Position numbers and translations under genes: made by a program. A stretch of DNA of 64,000 nucleotides from contig VBFY01000058.1 in the NCBI GenBank assembly GCA_005889405.1, positions 31,593 through 95,592 of the forward strand, written 5' to 3'. Under the pieces are notes generated by a model. That model made no database searches. It saw only the letters and a list, made by a program, of their open reading frames with translations, and had not been told where the DNA came from. Shown here piece after piece: positions 1 through 9,123 of this stretch (position 1 is the first letter of the stretch; the number at the start of each line of letters is the position of its first letter). The DNA is from Chloroflexota bacterium (GTDB lineage: Bacteria; Chloroflexota; Limnocylindria; P2-11E).

Positions 1-54
1 TTCTGCTGGCGTGCTGCCTTCGGCCGCGCCGCAGTTAACTACCGGAGGGCGTGG

Positions 55-1269
55 ATGACGCGCGAGCAGCGGATCGTCATGGCTGTACTGACGTTCCTCG
101 GCGCGAGCTACGTGTATTCGACGACGATCATGGCGCCGCTGCTGCTTCAGCTCGCCGCCCAGTTCGGCGTGAGCGCCGGCACTGCGGGCCTGACCTCGGC
201 GGCGTACGGCGTGCCGACGATCGTGCTCGGGATGCTCGTTGGCCCGTACTCGGATCGCTACGGACGCAAGCGTTTCCTCGTCTCCGGAGCCCTGCTGCTC
301 GCGGCGTCTACGCTCGCCGCCGCGCTCGCGCCGACGTTCGCACTGGTCGTTGCGAGCCGGTTCTGCGGCGGCATCGGCGCGGCGCTTCTCGGGTCGAGCA
401 TGACCGCGGCGCTCGCCGATGCGGTGCCCTACCGGCAGCGCGGGGGAGCGATCGCGATCGTCTCGACCGGCGGGAACCTCTTCGCGTTCGTCGTCGGTCT
501 GCCTCTGGCCGGCATCGTCGCGGAGGCCACGAGCTGGCGCGTGTCGCTCGCGATGCTCGCGGCGCTCTTCGTCGTCGGCGCGGCCGCGATCGCGCGCTGG
601 ATCCCGCCGTCGCACGCGTCCGCCACCGTCGCGGGTGTGCGGCGGCTCTACCGGCTCGCGCTCGGCGATCGGTCGGCGCTGCTCCTCCTCGCGGCCGCGC
701 TCCTCGCCGGGTTCGCGTGGACCGGATGGAGTGGGTACGTCGTGGTCTTCTTCCAGCGCACGTTCGAGCTGCCGCAGGGCATCGCTTCCATCTTCACCAT
801 CACCACCGGCGTGGGGTTCTTCGTCGGCGGACAGATCGGTGGACGGACCGGGGATCGATTTGGGAACCGCTCCGTGGGCATCGCGGTCCTCGTCGTCGCG
901 GCCGCGGCGTATGCGGCCATGACGCCGGCGGCCTTGCCGATCGCAGCCGCAGCTGCGCTCAATGTCGTGCTCATCGCGCTCATTGCGGCCCGCGTCGTGA
1001 CGATCCAGGTGATGCTCAGCGAGCAGGTCCCGGCCTCGCGCGGGACGCTCATGGCGATCTTCGGATCCGTGAACGCGGCGGCGGCGGCCGGCGGCGTGGC
1101 GCTCGCCGGCCTTGCGATCGACATCGGAGGCTTCGGGCTCTTCGGGATCGTGTGCGTCATCTTGGTCACGACCGCCGCCGCGCTCCTCGTGTTCGTGCAC
1201 GAGCGCGCGGCCGTCGACCATGACGATGCCGTGGCGGCGCGCGCGGGTACGCTGACTGGAGCGAAATGA
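55..1269 (+). CDS. MFS transporter, DHA1-like, 404 aa
   Basis: Twelve-helix major facilitator protein of the inner membrane, likely a proton-coupled exporter or importer of a small organic compound. The loop between helices 2 and 3 carries the MFS signature (GPYSDRYGRKR, about residues 62-72), and the rest is alternating hydrophobic segments. The ATG is chosen because GGAGGG lies 6 bases upstream; a GTG four bases earlier is out of frame. It overlaps the next gene by 4 bases, so the two are translationally coupled. It is a close paralog of the MFS gene at 2247-3491 (same APLLLQLA and AAY-P-IV-GM-GP blocks). The substrate cannot be read from sequence. Confidence 0.88.
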   Translation: MTREQRIVMAVLTFLGASYVYSTTIMAPLLLQLAAQFGVSAGTAGLTSAAYGVPTIVLGMLVGPYSDRYGRKRFLVSGALLLAASTLAAALAPTFALVVASRFCGGIGAALLGSSMTAALADAVPYRQRGGAIAIVSTGGNLFAFVVGLPLAGIVAEATSWRVSLAMLAALFVVGAAAIARWIPPSHASATVAGVRRLYRLALGDRSALLLLAAALLAGFAWTGWSGYVVVFFQRTFELPQGIASIFTITTGVGFFVGGQIGGRTGDRFGNRSVGIAVLVVAAAAYAAMTPAALPIAAAAALNVVLIALIAARVVTIQVMLSEQVPASRGTLMAIFGSVNAAAAAGGVALAGLAIDIGGFGLFGIVCVILVTTAAALLVFVHERAAVDHDDAVAARAGTLTGAK

Positions 1270-2171
1270 CCGCGCCGCTGCGCATCGGGCTCAAGCTGGG
1301 CGGGCAGGACACGAGCGCCGACGAGCTGCGGGCGTTCTGGCGGATCGCGGACGATGCGGGATTCGACCACCTGTGGTGCCTCGACCTGTACGCGGCGATC
1401 GGCGACGCCGGCCCCGACCGCCCGATCTTCGAGGGGTGGGCCCTTCAGGCGGCGATGGCCGTCGCGACCACGCGTATCCGCATCGGCTGCACCTTCAGCG
1501 GCAACACGCATCGCCCGCCGTGGATGCTCGCCAAGCTCGCGGTGACCGTGGATCACCTCTCGCGTGGTCGGCTCGAGCTCGGCATCGGCGCGGGCTACGA
1601 AGAGACCGAGCATCGCATGTATGACATCGGCGGCCTCGATCACCGCGTCGGGCGACTGGCCGAATCCCTCGAATGCCTCAAACTCCTATGGACTCGTCAG
1701 CGCACGGATTTCGCGGGCCGCTATTACACACTGCGTGACGCGATCGCCAATCCAAAGCCGATCCAGAAGCCGTATCCCCCGATCTGGGTCGGTGCCGGAG
1801 GTGATCAAACGCTTCGCGTCGTCGCGCGTCACGCCGACGTGTGGAACTGTCCGGGAGGCGCGCGCCGTCTTCCGAATGGCGTGATCGAGATGACGCCGAA
1901 GCTCGCCGACGCGGACCGGAGGCTCAGCGAGATCTGCGCGGAGATCGGGCGCGATCCGGCGAGCATCCGGCGCGCGGTCCAGCTCGAGTGGAACGGCGCG
2001 GACCCCGGGGTCCTCATCGAAAGCTCCGCGCGCTGGCTCGAGGCGGGGTTCACCGAGCAGATCGTCTACCTGAAGCCACCTGGTGCCCTGCGTACGGCGG
2101 AAGCCGCCGCCGCGACGCTGGACGAGTTGCGCGCGCTCGCGGCCCGTTCGTCCCCGCTGCCTCCTGACTGA
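1266..2171 (+). CDS. LLM-class F420-dependent oxidoreductase, 301 aa
   Basis: TIM-barrel luciferase-like monooxygenase/reductase of the F420- or FMN-using group. Family marks are HLWCLDLY near residue 35, the TTRIRIG segment, LAKLAVTVDHLSRGRLELGIGAGY at residues 86-109 and the KPIQKPYPPIWVGAGG segment, all typical of this superfamily. Length is usual. It overlaps the upstream MFS gene (ATGA) and is followed after 75 bases by a second MFS gene, suggesting that the enzyme modifies a compound moved by those transporters. Whether the cofactor is F420 or FMN is not decided by the sequence. Confidence 0.85.
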   Translation: MTAPLRIGLKLGGQDTSADELRAFWRIADDAGFDHLWCLDLYAAIGDAGPDRPIFEGWALQAAMAVATTRIRIGCTFSGNTHRPPWMLAKLAVTVDHLSRGRLELGIGAGYEETEHRMYDIGGLDHRVGRLAESLECLKLLWTRQRTDFAGRYYTLRDAIANPKPIQKPYPPIWVGAGGDQTLRVVARHADVWNCPGGARRLPNGVIEMTPKLADADRRLSEICAEIGRDPASIRRAVQLEWNGADPGVLIESSARWLEAGFTEQIVYLKPPGALRTAEAAAATLDELRALAARSSPLPPD

Positions 2172-2246
2172 AGCGCCGCAGCATCGGCACCTCCGATCGG
2201 ACGCATCCGAACTCCCTATTGGACGCGAAGCACCGGCGACACTTTC

Positions 2247-3491
2247 ATGGAGGACCTGAGCTCATCACGCTCCACGTCCGCGGACCGCAGCGGCCCCTTC
2301 CTCGTGCCGCTCTCGCTCTCCGCGTTCGCGGTCATCTACTCGGGCGCGGTGATCGCTCCGCTCGTGACGCAGCTCGCGGGCGAGTTCGATGTCTCGACGG
2401 GGTCGGTCGGGCTCGCGGTGGCGGCGTACAGCCTTCCCGCGATCGTCGTCGGGATGATCGCCGGCCCGCACGCGGACCGTTACGGCCGCAAGCGGTTCCT
2501 CATCGTCGGAGCGCTGTGGACCGGCATCTTCACGCTCGCGGCGGCCCTCGCACCGACGTTCGCCGCGCTCCTCGCACTGCGGGCGCTCGCCGGCTTCGGC
2601 GCGGCGCTCGTGCTGCCGAACATGATGGCCGCGGTCGCCGATCGCTTCCCGTATCGCGAGCGTGGACGTGCGATCGCCAAGGTCTTCGTGGCGAACACGC
2701 TCGGCCAGGCCGCTGGCATCACGTTTGGCGGCATCGTCGCGGAGCATCTGGGTTGGCGCGTCGCCGTCGCATCGGCGGGCATGCTCCTGGTAGCCGTCGC
2801 CGCCGCGGTCGCGCCCGTCGTATTCCCGCGGGTGAGCGCGACGCTCGCCTCGGGGACGCTCGGCGTGTACCGCGCGGTGCTCGGTGACCGCTCCGCCGTG
2901 GCGATCCTGGCCGCCAACCTTCTCGGCGTCGTGGCATGGGGGACGTGGGGGACTTTCATCGTGGCCTTCTTCCAGCGCGGCTACGGCGTCGCCCAGGGGC
3001 TGGCATCGACGTACGCCCTGGTCCTCGGGGTCGGCATGCTCGTCGGCACTCAGGCCGGAGGCTGGCTTGGCGACCGCGCGCGCCAGAAGGTGCTCCTCGC
3101 GCTCTCGCTGTCCACGTTCGGCGCGCTCGTCGTCGTGGTGACCGTCGCGGATCTTCCGGCGCCGCTCGCGATCGGTCTCAGCCTCCTCGGGGCCGTCGCC
3201 TTTGGCGTCCGCGCGACGGCCAACGGAGCGCTGATGACCGCACAGGTACCGCAGGCCCGCACGACGGTGCTCGCGATCTCGCAGGCGACGGTCGGCGCGG
3301 GTGCCGTGTTCGGCACACCCGCTGGCGGAGCGCTGCTCGATGCGTTCGGGTTCCCTGCGGTGGGGGCGTACTGCTTCGCGACGGCGGTCGCCTCATCCGC
3401 GCTGGTCGCCCTCTACGTGCGCGAAGGGGAGCAGCACGTGCCGGACCGTGACATGGCCGCTGCGCTCGTGGAAGCGACGCCCTCGGACTGA
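2247..3491 (+). CDS. MFS transporter, DHA1-like, 414 aa
   Basis: Paralog of the first gene in the window: both share the N-terminal YS--VIAPLVTQLA block, VSTGSVGLAVAAY and GPHADRYGRKRFL. Twelve predicted helices and a short soluble N-terminus. No strong ribosome-binding site precedes the ATG at 2247, so the true start could lie some codons downstream. The two paralogous carriers enclose the luciferase-like enzyme, so the trio may be one transport and conversion unit. Substrate unknown. Confidence 0.86.
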   Translation: MEDLSSSRSTSADRSGPFLVPLSLSAFAVIYSGAVIAPLVTQLAGEFDVSTGSVGLAVAAYSLPAIVVGMIAGPHADRYGRKRFLIVGALWTGIFTLAAALAPTFAALLALRALAGFGAALVLPNMMAAVADRFPYRERGRAIAKVFVANTLGQAAGITFGGIVAEHLGWRVAVASAGMLLVAVAAAVAPVVFPRVSATLASGTLGVYRAVLGDRSAVAILAANLLGVVAWGTWGTFIVAFFQRGYGVAQGLASTYALVLGVGMLVGTQAGGWLGDRARQKVLLALSLSTFGALVVVVTVADLPAPLAIGLSLLGAVAFGVRATANGALMTAQVPQARTTVLAISQATVGAGAVFGTPAGGALLDAFGFPAVGAYCFATAVASSALVALYVREGEQHVPDRDMAAALVEATPSD

Positions 3492-3509
3492 AGGCCGTTC
3501 GGCTCCCGG

Positions 3510-4778
3510 CTACAAGCCCGCGACCACATGGAAGCGCGTCGGTCTGAACGGTGCGACGTCGACGGTCGTGGGCTCGCCGTCCATGAGCTGCTGGACCAGC
3601 TTGCCGGTGATCGCGCCCATGCACAGGCCTTTGTGACCGTGACCGAACGCGAGGTAGGCGTTCGGAAAGCGCGGAGCCCGGCCGATCACCGGAAGGGAGT
3701 CCGGCGTCGCGGGGCGCCGGCGCATCCAGAAGGCCGCTCCATCCGCGCGCAGCTCGGGGAACACCTTCTGTGCGGACCGGATGAGCCGCTGCGGCAACCG
3801 CATGTCCGCAGGCGCGGCGATGCTCGCGAGTTCGTCGTACCCGGCGAGCCGGAACCCGGTGCGGTGCGGGGTCAGCGCTGAGTGGACGTCGGCGAGGACG
3901 ATCGGCACGTCGATCTTGAACCCCGGATCGGGCAGGTCTGCGCCGTACCCGCGCTCGACGTCGAGTGGCACATCGCTCCCCAGACGGCGAAGGAGGCCAC
4001 GTGACCATGGACCCGCGGCGATGACGACCGCACCGGTCGCGACGGCGCCGTTGTCGGTGCGGACCTGCAGGACGCGGCCGTCGCTCGTGTCGAAGCCACG
4101 CACCTCGGCGCGTTCGAAGCGGCCACCGTTCGCGACGAACGAAGCGAGGAGTGTCTGCGTGAAGGCTTGCGGATCCGCTGTCCAGTGCGCCTTCGGAAAA
4201 TAGATGCCGACCTCGAAACGGCCCGCGAACGCCGGGCTGAGCCTGGCCATCGCGGTGTCGTCGAGGATCTCGTAGGTGACGCCGCGCCGTTGCCGCAGGC
4301 GGAGGTCGAATGAGTCGGGATCCAGTGCATCGCGGCGGCGGTAGGCGTACAGATGCCCGCGGTTCTTGAGAATGGCCTCCGCTTCGGTGCCGGCGACGAG
4401 CGGTCGGAAGGCATCGAGCCCTCGCGACATCAGGCTGTAGAGCGCCGTCGAGATCGCCTCGACCCGTGACGGCCGGCTGTTGAGCGCGAAGCGGATCATC
4501 CACGGGGCAAGGCGCGGCAGGTACCGCATCCGCAGCACGAGGGGCGATTCGGGATCGCGCAGCAGATGTGGCAGGGAACGGATCACGTCGGGTGTTCCCA
4601 CCGGCATGCAGTCGTCGGAGAACATCCCGCCGTTGTGGCCGGATGCCTCGTCGCCGACTTCGCCGCGCTCGATGACCATCACGCTCCTGCCCGTGCGCTG
4701 CAGCTGAAGCGCCGTGCTGACGCCGACGATCCCGCCGCCGACCACGACGGCATCGACGCCCTCACGGACCGTGGTCAT
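3510..4778 (-). CDS. FAD-dependent D-amino-acid oxidase family protein, 422 aa
   Basis: DAO/DadA-type flavoprotein oxidising an amine or imino acid carbon. The N-terminal Rossmann motif VVGGGIVGVSTALQL (residues 12-26) ends in an acidic residue at VIERG; a second FAD contact is the VVIAAGPWS segment in the middle, and a C-terminal PDSLPVIGRAPRFPNAYLAFGHGHKG segment closes the FAD fold, as in glycine/sarcosine/D-amino-acid dehydrogenases. Length matches the 410-430 aa of DadA-like enzymes. It starts 16 bases after the stop of the 137-aa membrane protein gene on the same strand, so the two probably form an operon driven by the operator-bearing promoter at 5230. The substrate is not predictable. 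Confidence 0.85.
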   Translation of the reverse strand: MTTVREGVDAVVVGGGIVGVSTALQLQRTGRSVMVIERGEVGDEASGHNGGMFSDDCMPVGTPDVIRSLPHLLRDPESPLVLRMRYLPRLAPWMIRFALNSRPSRVEAISTALYSLMSRGLDAFRPLVAGTEAEAILKNRGHLYAYRRRDALDPDSFDLRLRQRRGVTYEILDDTAMARLSPAFAGRFEVGIYFPKAHWTADPQAFTQTLLASFVANGGRFERAEVRGFDTSDGRVLQVRTDNGAVATGAVVIAAGPWSRGLLRRLGSDVPLDVERGYGADLPDPGFKIDVPIVLADVHSALTPHRTGFRLAGYDELASIAAPADMRLPQRLIRSAQKVFPELRADGAAFWMRRRPATPDSLPVIGRAPRFPNAYLAFGHGHKGLCMGAITGKLVQQLMDGEPTTVDVAPFRPTRFHVVAGL

Positions 4779-4793
4779 CGGAGCTTCCCATCG

Positions 4794-5207
4794 CTAATAC
4801 CCAAAGCGCATTGCCACCATCAGCGTGAACATCACCGGAAACCCCGCCACGTAGAGCTTCCCGTACACGGGCCGGCCGTTCGGCCAGCCGATGGTGATGT
4901 AGCTGACCATGAGCAAGCCGATGACGAGCGCGCCCAGGTACGTGATCCCGTACGGTGTCGCGAGGTCGGACCACACACCGGTCAGTGCGCCTCGAAGTAT
5001 CCCCAGGGCCACGGTACCGGTCGATGCGATGACGGTGAGTCGGCGTGCAGGACCGACGACCATCTCGGTGCGCACGGCGGTTTCGTGCTCGGGGATGCGG
5101 CGGAGCGTTGGGAACAGCACCATCCGCGTGAAAAGGATGGTGCCGAACCAATAGATCGCGAAGATCACGTGCAGCCACTGGACGATCGCCGTGACGAGCA
5201 GGAGCAC
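4794..5207 (-). CDS. small four-helix membrane protein, CopD/DUF-type, 137 aa
   Basis: Hydrophobic protein with about four transmembrane segments, containing QWLHVIFAIYWFG near the N-terminus and ending VMFTLMVAMRFGY. It is homologous to the protein at 45349-45768 (shared QWLHV-F--FW-G, LGI-RG and MFTLM-AMRFG). The GTG at 5207 is preferred because GGGGAGG lies upstream at suitable spacing and the hydrophobic domain begins immediately after. It resembles CopD-like or haem-membrane families but has no diagnostic cofactor motif beyond conserved His-13. The 19-bp operator at 5230-5248 sits 23 bases before the start codon. Confidence 0.68.
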   Translation of the reverse strand: MLLLVTAIVQWLHVIFAIYWFGTILFTRMVLFPTLRRIPEHETAVRTEMVVGPARRLTVIASTGTVALGILRGALTGVWSDLATPYGITYLGALVIGLLMVSYITIGWPNGRPVYGKLYVAGFPVMFTLMVAMRFGY

Positions 5208-5229
5208 CGTCCGTTCGACCTCCCCGAGC

Positions 5230-5248
5230 GATATCGGCTTACGATACT
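5230..5248. promoter_or_regulatory. 19-bp operator site 1 (GATATCG-GCTTA-CGATACT)
   Basis: Copy of the inverted repeat GATATCG-N5-CGATATC. It lies between the divergent starts of the membrane-protein gene (minus strand, 5207) and the quinone-reductase remnant (plus strand, 5259), so it can act on both. Twelve of fourteen arm positions match the consensus. Confidence 0.7.
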
Positions 5249-5258
5249 GGGAGTGGAG

Positions 5259-5522
5259 ATGCCGCGACAGCAGACGCCCCCGCTCGTCGACAGCGTCTGG
5301 CTCTCGCAGCGCGGCGGCATGTACCTGACGCGAGCGGTCCGCGGACACTTCATCGCCGACCGCACCCAGCTCGTCGCCCGCATGGCGGAGCTGTTCGACT
5401 GGATCGTCTCCGGGGGGCTGCGGGTCAATATCGCGCGTCGCTCCCCGCTCAGTGACGCGGCACGCGCTCACCGGGACATCGAGAGTGGCGCGCCGACGGG
5501 GAAGATCCTGCTCGAGGTATAG
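5259..5522 (+). pseudogene. C-terminal remnant of a zinc-type quinone oxidoreductase, 87 aa
   Basis: The reading frame aligns with the last ~85 residues of the full-length quinone reductase at 39721-40689: GG-YLTRA, ELFDWI against EVFDWI, LRVNIAR--PL-DAARAH against LHVRIAR-YPLRDVARAH, and a GKILLEV terminus against GKLLLEI. The catalytic GroES domain and the NADPH-binding GxxGGVG segment are missing. An ATG with weak purine-rich upstream sequence follows operator 1 by 10 bases, so a short protein could still be made, but I judge it a relic. It ends 2 bases before chrA, whose expression may depend on this promoter. Confidence 0.72.
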
Positions 5523-5524
5523 GG

Positions 5525-6778
5525 ATGGCCGAGGATCGCGCGGTGGCAGCGGCAGACGCGACGCACGGCCGGGCCACCGCGCCCGCGAGCAGGGCCGGCG
5601 CGGTGCTCGAGGTCCTTGGTGTTGCGCTGCGGCTCGGGCTGACCTCGTTCGGTGGGCCGATCGCGCACATCGGCTACTTCCGCGCCGAGTACGTGCAGCG
5701 TCGGGGCTGGGTCGACGAGGCGACCTTCGCCGACCTTGTCGCGCTCGCGCAGTTCCTGCCCGGAGCGGCATCGAGCAAGCTCGGCATCATGCTCGGGACC
5801 CTGCGCGTCGGTCTGTGGGGCGGGCTCGCCGCGTGGGTCGGCTTCACGCTCCCGTCGGCGATCGCTCTCGTCATCTTCGCGTACGGCGCCCGGAGCATCG
5901 GTCCGGAGGCGGCGGGCTGGTTGCACGGCCTCAAGATCGTGGCGGTCGCGGTCGTCGCACAGGCCGTCTGGAGCATGGCGCGGAATCTCGCGTGGGACCG
6001 CTCGCGCGGAACGATCGCGCTGCTCGCCGCCGCGGCGACGCTCGCGTTCCCTTCGAACGCCGCGGCCCAGGTGGTGGTCATCGTCATCGCGGGTCTCCTG
6101 GGTCTGCGGTTCCTCGGGTCGATGGCCATCGAGGACCGGCCGCACATTCGTGTACCGATCGGCCGCACCATCGCCTTCAGCGCGCTCGGGGTATACCTCG
6201 TGCTCCTCGTCCTGCTGCCGCTCCTGCGCCAGGCGTTCTCGCTCCAGCCGATCGCCGTCGTGGACTCCTTCTTCCGCTCGGGCGCTCTGGTGTTCGGAGG
6301 TGGCCACGTGGTCTTGCCCCTGCTCCAAGCCGAGGTCGTCCCGCCGGGCTGGCTCTCGAACGAGCAGTTCCTCGCGGGGTACGGTGCGGCGCAGGCGGTC
6401 CCTGGGCCACTCTTCACGTTCGCCGCCTACCTCGGCGCCTCTCTCGGTCCCGAGCCGAACGGCGTCGCCGGCGCCGCGCTCGCGCTCGTCGCGATCTTCC
6501 TGCCCTCGTTCCTCCTCGCGTATGTGGCGCTCGGCTCGTGGGGCATGCTCCGCTCCCGCCCGGCGGTCCAGGCGACGCTGCGGGGGATCAATGCCGGTGT
6601 GGTCGGCCTGTTGCTCGCGGCCCTTTACACCCCGGTCTCGACGAGCGCGATCGCGCGTCCGCTCGACTTCGCGCTCGCGCTCCTCGCCTTCGGCCTGCTC
6701 ATCGCGTGGAAGGCACCGCCCTGGATCGTGGTACTGCTCACAGCTGCTGCGGGGGCGCTGCTCCAGTCGCTCGGCTGA
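5525..6778 (+). CDS. chrA: chromate transporter, long ChrA type, 417 aa
   Basis: CHR-family inner-membrane protein, classically exporting chromate in exchange with other anions. Both homologous halves are present: the N-terminal half has GLTSFGGPIAHIGYF (about residues 39-53) and LAQFLPGAASSKLG, and the C-terminal half has LVFGGGHVVLPLLQ followed by QAVPGPLFTFAAYLG. These FGGP/FGGG and PGP motifs define the two-domain family, and 417 aa is normal. The gene starts just after the quinone-reductase remnant and converges with the next gene, leaving only 3 bases between the stops. Chromate as the natural substrate is assumed from the family. Confidence 0.92.
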   Translation: MAEDRAVAAADATHGRATAPASRAGAVLEVLGVALRLGLTSFGGPIAHIGYFRAEYVQRRGWVDEATFADLVALAQFLPGAASSKLGIMLGTLRVGLWGGLAAWVGFTLPSAIALVIFAYGARSIGPEAAGWLHGLKIVAVAVVAQAVWSMARNLAWDRSRGTIALLAAAATLAFPSNAAAQVVVIVIAGLLGLRFLGSMAIEDRPHIRVPIGRTIAFSALGVYLVLLVLLPLLRQAFSLQPIAVVDSFFRSGALVFGGGHVVLPLLQAEVVPPGWLSNEQFLAGYGAAQAVPGPLFTFAAYLGASLGPEPNGVAGAALALVAIFLPSFLLAYVALGSWGMLRSRPAVQATLRGINAGVVGLLLAALYTPVSTSAIARPLDFALALLAFGLLIAWKAPPWIVVLLTAAAGALLQSLG

Positions 6779-6781
6779 CTC

Positions 6782-8068
6782 CTATTTAAGCAAGCCGGCG
6801 CGCTCGGACGGCATGACGGTCCGTGCGCGCGCCGGGCCGAGGGCGACGAGGACGGCGGCGGCGGTGGCCGTCAGGATCAGGCCCGCGGCCACGACCGCGA
6901 CGTCGATCCCGACGAGCGAGCCTGCCGTCCCGATGAGCATGACGCCGAGCGGCGTGAAGCCGCTGACGGTGACGAGGTAGTAGCTGAGCGCGCGCCCGCG
7001 CAGAGCGTCGGGTGTCGTCATCGTGATCCAGCCGATGGCCAGGCCGGAGAAGGCGAACTGCGCGAGGCCCATCGCAGCCGCGAGCGCGAGCGCGGGAAGG
7101 AGCGTGTGCTGCAGCCCGAATGCGCCCGACACCACGCCGAGCGCCGCGGCGCAGGCGGCGAGCGCCGTCCCCTGTCCGCGCGCCCGGCGGAGCGAGGCGA
7201 TGGCCAGCGACCCCGCGAGCGTGCCGAGGCCGCGCGCGGCGAGGAGCCACGACAGCTCGAGCGCGCCGACGTGCAGCACGTCGGCCGCCACCGCTGGCAT
7301 GACGTACGCGACCGCGCGCCCGAACACCGCGGCGAGGGCGGCGAGCGTCATCACCCAGCGAAGCAGGCCGTCGCGCACGACGTAGCTGAGCCCATCGAGG
7401 AGCGCTCCGGCCGTGCTTCGCGGCGGCGCATCCGGCGATGCGGGCATCGGCTGGACGCGCGTCATCGCCGCGAGCGATGCGACGTGGAGCACCACCTCCA
7501 GACCGAGGATGCCCGGGAGGCCGATCGGGCCGAGGAGGAGGCCGCCGAGGAACGGGCCCGCGAACATGGCCACGTTGATCGTCGCGTTGGTGAGGCCGAC
7601 CGCGCTCATGAGGTCGTCCTTGGGAACGAGTCGCGGGAGCGAGGCCTGCGCGGCCGGCAGCTCGAGCGCGCCGGCGGTCGATCCCACGAACACGAGCGCC
7701 ATGAGCGCGCCGATGCCGCCCCAGCTGAGGAACGCCACGGCCGCGAGCGCGGCGGCGGCACCGGCCTCGACGATCTGGGTCCAGATGAAGAGCGTGCGCC
7801 GGTCGAGGCGGTCGGCGAGCACTCCGCCGATGAGACCGAACGCGAGCCCGGGAGCGGCTCGCGCCAGGCCGAGCAGGCCGAGGTACAGCGCCGCGCGCTG
7901 CGGCGCGCCCTCGCGTGCCGCCATCACCACTGCGAGCCAACCCACCGCGAAGAGGTCGATCTGGCTGCCCGTCTGGGATGCTGCGTACGCCGCGGACAGC
8001 GCGCGAAATCCCTCGTGACGCAGCGACGCGAACGTCGAGAGGCGCGCCGCGCTCGCGCCGGAGGTCAA
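6782..8068 (-). CDS. MFS exporter, EntS-like (MFS_3), 428 aa
   Basis: Twelve-helix carrier of the MFS_3 group, which contains the enterobactin exporter EntS and macrolide pumps. The family pattern GLIGGVLADRLDRRTL (about residues 78-93) is clear, and the first helix pair has RALSAAYAASQTGSQI. The frame has no ATG near its beginning; a TTG at 8068 fits the expected N-terminus. It lies 61 bases after the FhuF-like gene on the same strand, so both may be transcribed from the operator at 9124. If the FhuF-like protein handles ferric complexes, this carrier could move a chelator, but that is conjecture. Confidence 0.82.
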   Translation of the reverse strand: MTSGASAARLSTFASLRHEGFRALSAAYAASQTGSQIDLFAVGWLAVVMAAREGAPQRAALYLGLLGLARAAPGLAFGLIGGVLADRLDRRTLFIWTQIVEAGAAAALAAVAFLSWGGIGALMALVFVGSTAGALELPAAQASLPRLVPKDDLMSAVGLTNATINVAMFAGPFLGGLLLGPIGLPGILGLEVVLHVASLAAMTRVQPMPASPDAPPRSTAGALLDGLSYVVRDGLLRWVMTLAALAAVFGRAVAYVMPAVAADVLHVGALELSWLLAARGLGTLAGSLAIASLRRARGQGTALAACAAALGVVSGAFGLQHTLLPALALAAAMGLAQFAFSGLAIGWITMTTPDALRGRALSYYLVTVSGFTPLGVMLIGTAGSLVGIDVAVVAAGLILTATAAAVLVALGPARARTVMPSERAGLLK

Positions 8069-8129
8069 TGCCCGCCGAGGATCACGACGGGTCGATCGCG
8101 CACGTCGACGCCGCTCGTCCCCGTGGCGC

Positions 8130-9098
8130 TCACCGTCCGGCGATGCCGAGCTTCTCGAGTCCGACGCGGATCGCCCGCTGTTCCGCGGGGCCTCCCGGCG
8201 TCCCCATCGGCACGCCGTGACGCTCGCGGACGAGCGCCAGGCGGTCGTCGGCCGGGAGGAATGGGCAGTTCGCGCACAGCCGACCGAGCCGGTCGGAGAG
8301 ATAGAAGGTGACGCAGCACACCCCGCGAACGTGGTGACCGTGCGGGAGGTCGGATGCCGGATCGGACCAGGTGAGGAGACTGGTCAGCGGGTTCGGCCCC
8401 GCGACCCCCGGGAGCACGGCCGCGCCGAGGACCGCGATCCGGTCCTCGACGAACGGCGCCGCGGCCGCGGGGGAGAGGTACTCGTCGGCGGTGTCGGACG
8501 TGAGCCCGACCCACTCCGCCGCGTTGGTCCACATCAGGCGGGGGGAGACCTTCGTGATCTCGCGGGCCCGCTCGAAGAGGGGCGCGATGTTCTCGGCGTA
8601 GAGCTTGCGCCACACGTACGCGCGCAGCTCCGCGAGCGTCGGCACGATCGGCCCGGTCGCCGGGAGCGTCGTCGGACGCTCCGCGCAACGCATGGCCTCG
8701 TCCTCGCGGAGGTCGAGCGTCACGAGGAAGGGGATGTTGCTGCGGACGATGAGCCTGCATCGGGACGCGGAGAGGTCCAGGCCCACACCTCGGGCCAGCG
8801 CGACGAGCGCCACCGCGGAGATCGATGATGAGTATTGGCGCGTGAAGCGCGACACCGCGATGCGCAGGTCGGCATCGGCACCGTCGTCCGGGAGCTCGAC
8901 CCCGTCGACGTGATGTTTCGCATGCGCCTGCGTCGAGGCGGCGCGGGCGATCGCCGCGCGCAGGAAGTCGACATCGAGATATCGTTCCGCCGGAACGACC
9001 TCGTCCGTCGGCGCGGGCTCGGAGACAAGCCTGCCCTCAAACCATCGCTGGAGCTCGCCGAGCTGGGCGATCAGGGCGGTCGCGAGCGGGCCGCTCAT
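8130..9098 (-). CDS. FhuF-like [2Fe-2S] protein, paralog A, 322 aa
   Basis: Soluble protein whose C-terminus carries the FhuF-type ferric-reductase cluster motif CC-x13-C-x2-C: Cys-261 and Cys-262 (VCCVTFYLSD), Cys-275 and Cys-278 (CANCPFL). In FhuF this motif binds a [2Fe-2S] cluster that reduces ferric siderophores in the cytoplasm. The rest is a helical domain shared with three other proteins here (17340, 35428, 42245): ISRFTRQY, PTLAELRAYVWRKLYAENIAPLF and TKVSPRLMWTNAAEW. A good ribosome-binding site (GGGAGG) precedes the ATG. The operator at 9124 is 25 bases upstream and overlaps a TATAAC -10 candidate, which points to repression. FhuF chemistry is known for the family; the substrate here is not. 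Confidence 0.8.
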   Translation of the reverse strand: MSGPLATALIAQLGELQRWFEGRLVSEPAPTDEVVPAERYLDVDFLRAAIARAASTQAHAKHHVDGVELPDDGADADLRIAVSRFTRQYSSSISAVALVALARGVGLDLSASRCRLIVRSNIPFLVTLDLREDEAMRCAERPTTLPATGPIVPTLAELRAYVWRKLYAENIAPLFERAREITKVSPRLMWTNAAEWVGLTSDTADEYLSPAAAAPFVEDRIAVLGAAVLPGVAGPNPLTSLLTWSDPASDLPHGHHVRGVCCVTFYLSDRLGRLCANCPFLPADDRLALVRERHGVPMGTPGGPAEQRAIRVGLEKLGIAGR

Positions 9099-9123
9099 GG
9101 TGCCGGCACCTCCCTCGGATATC

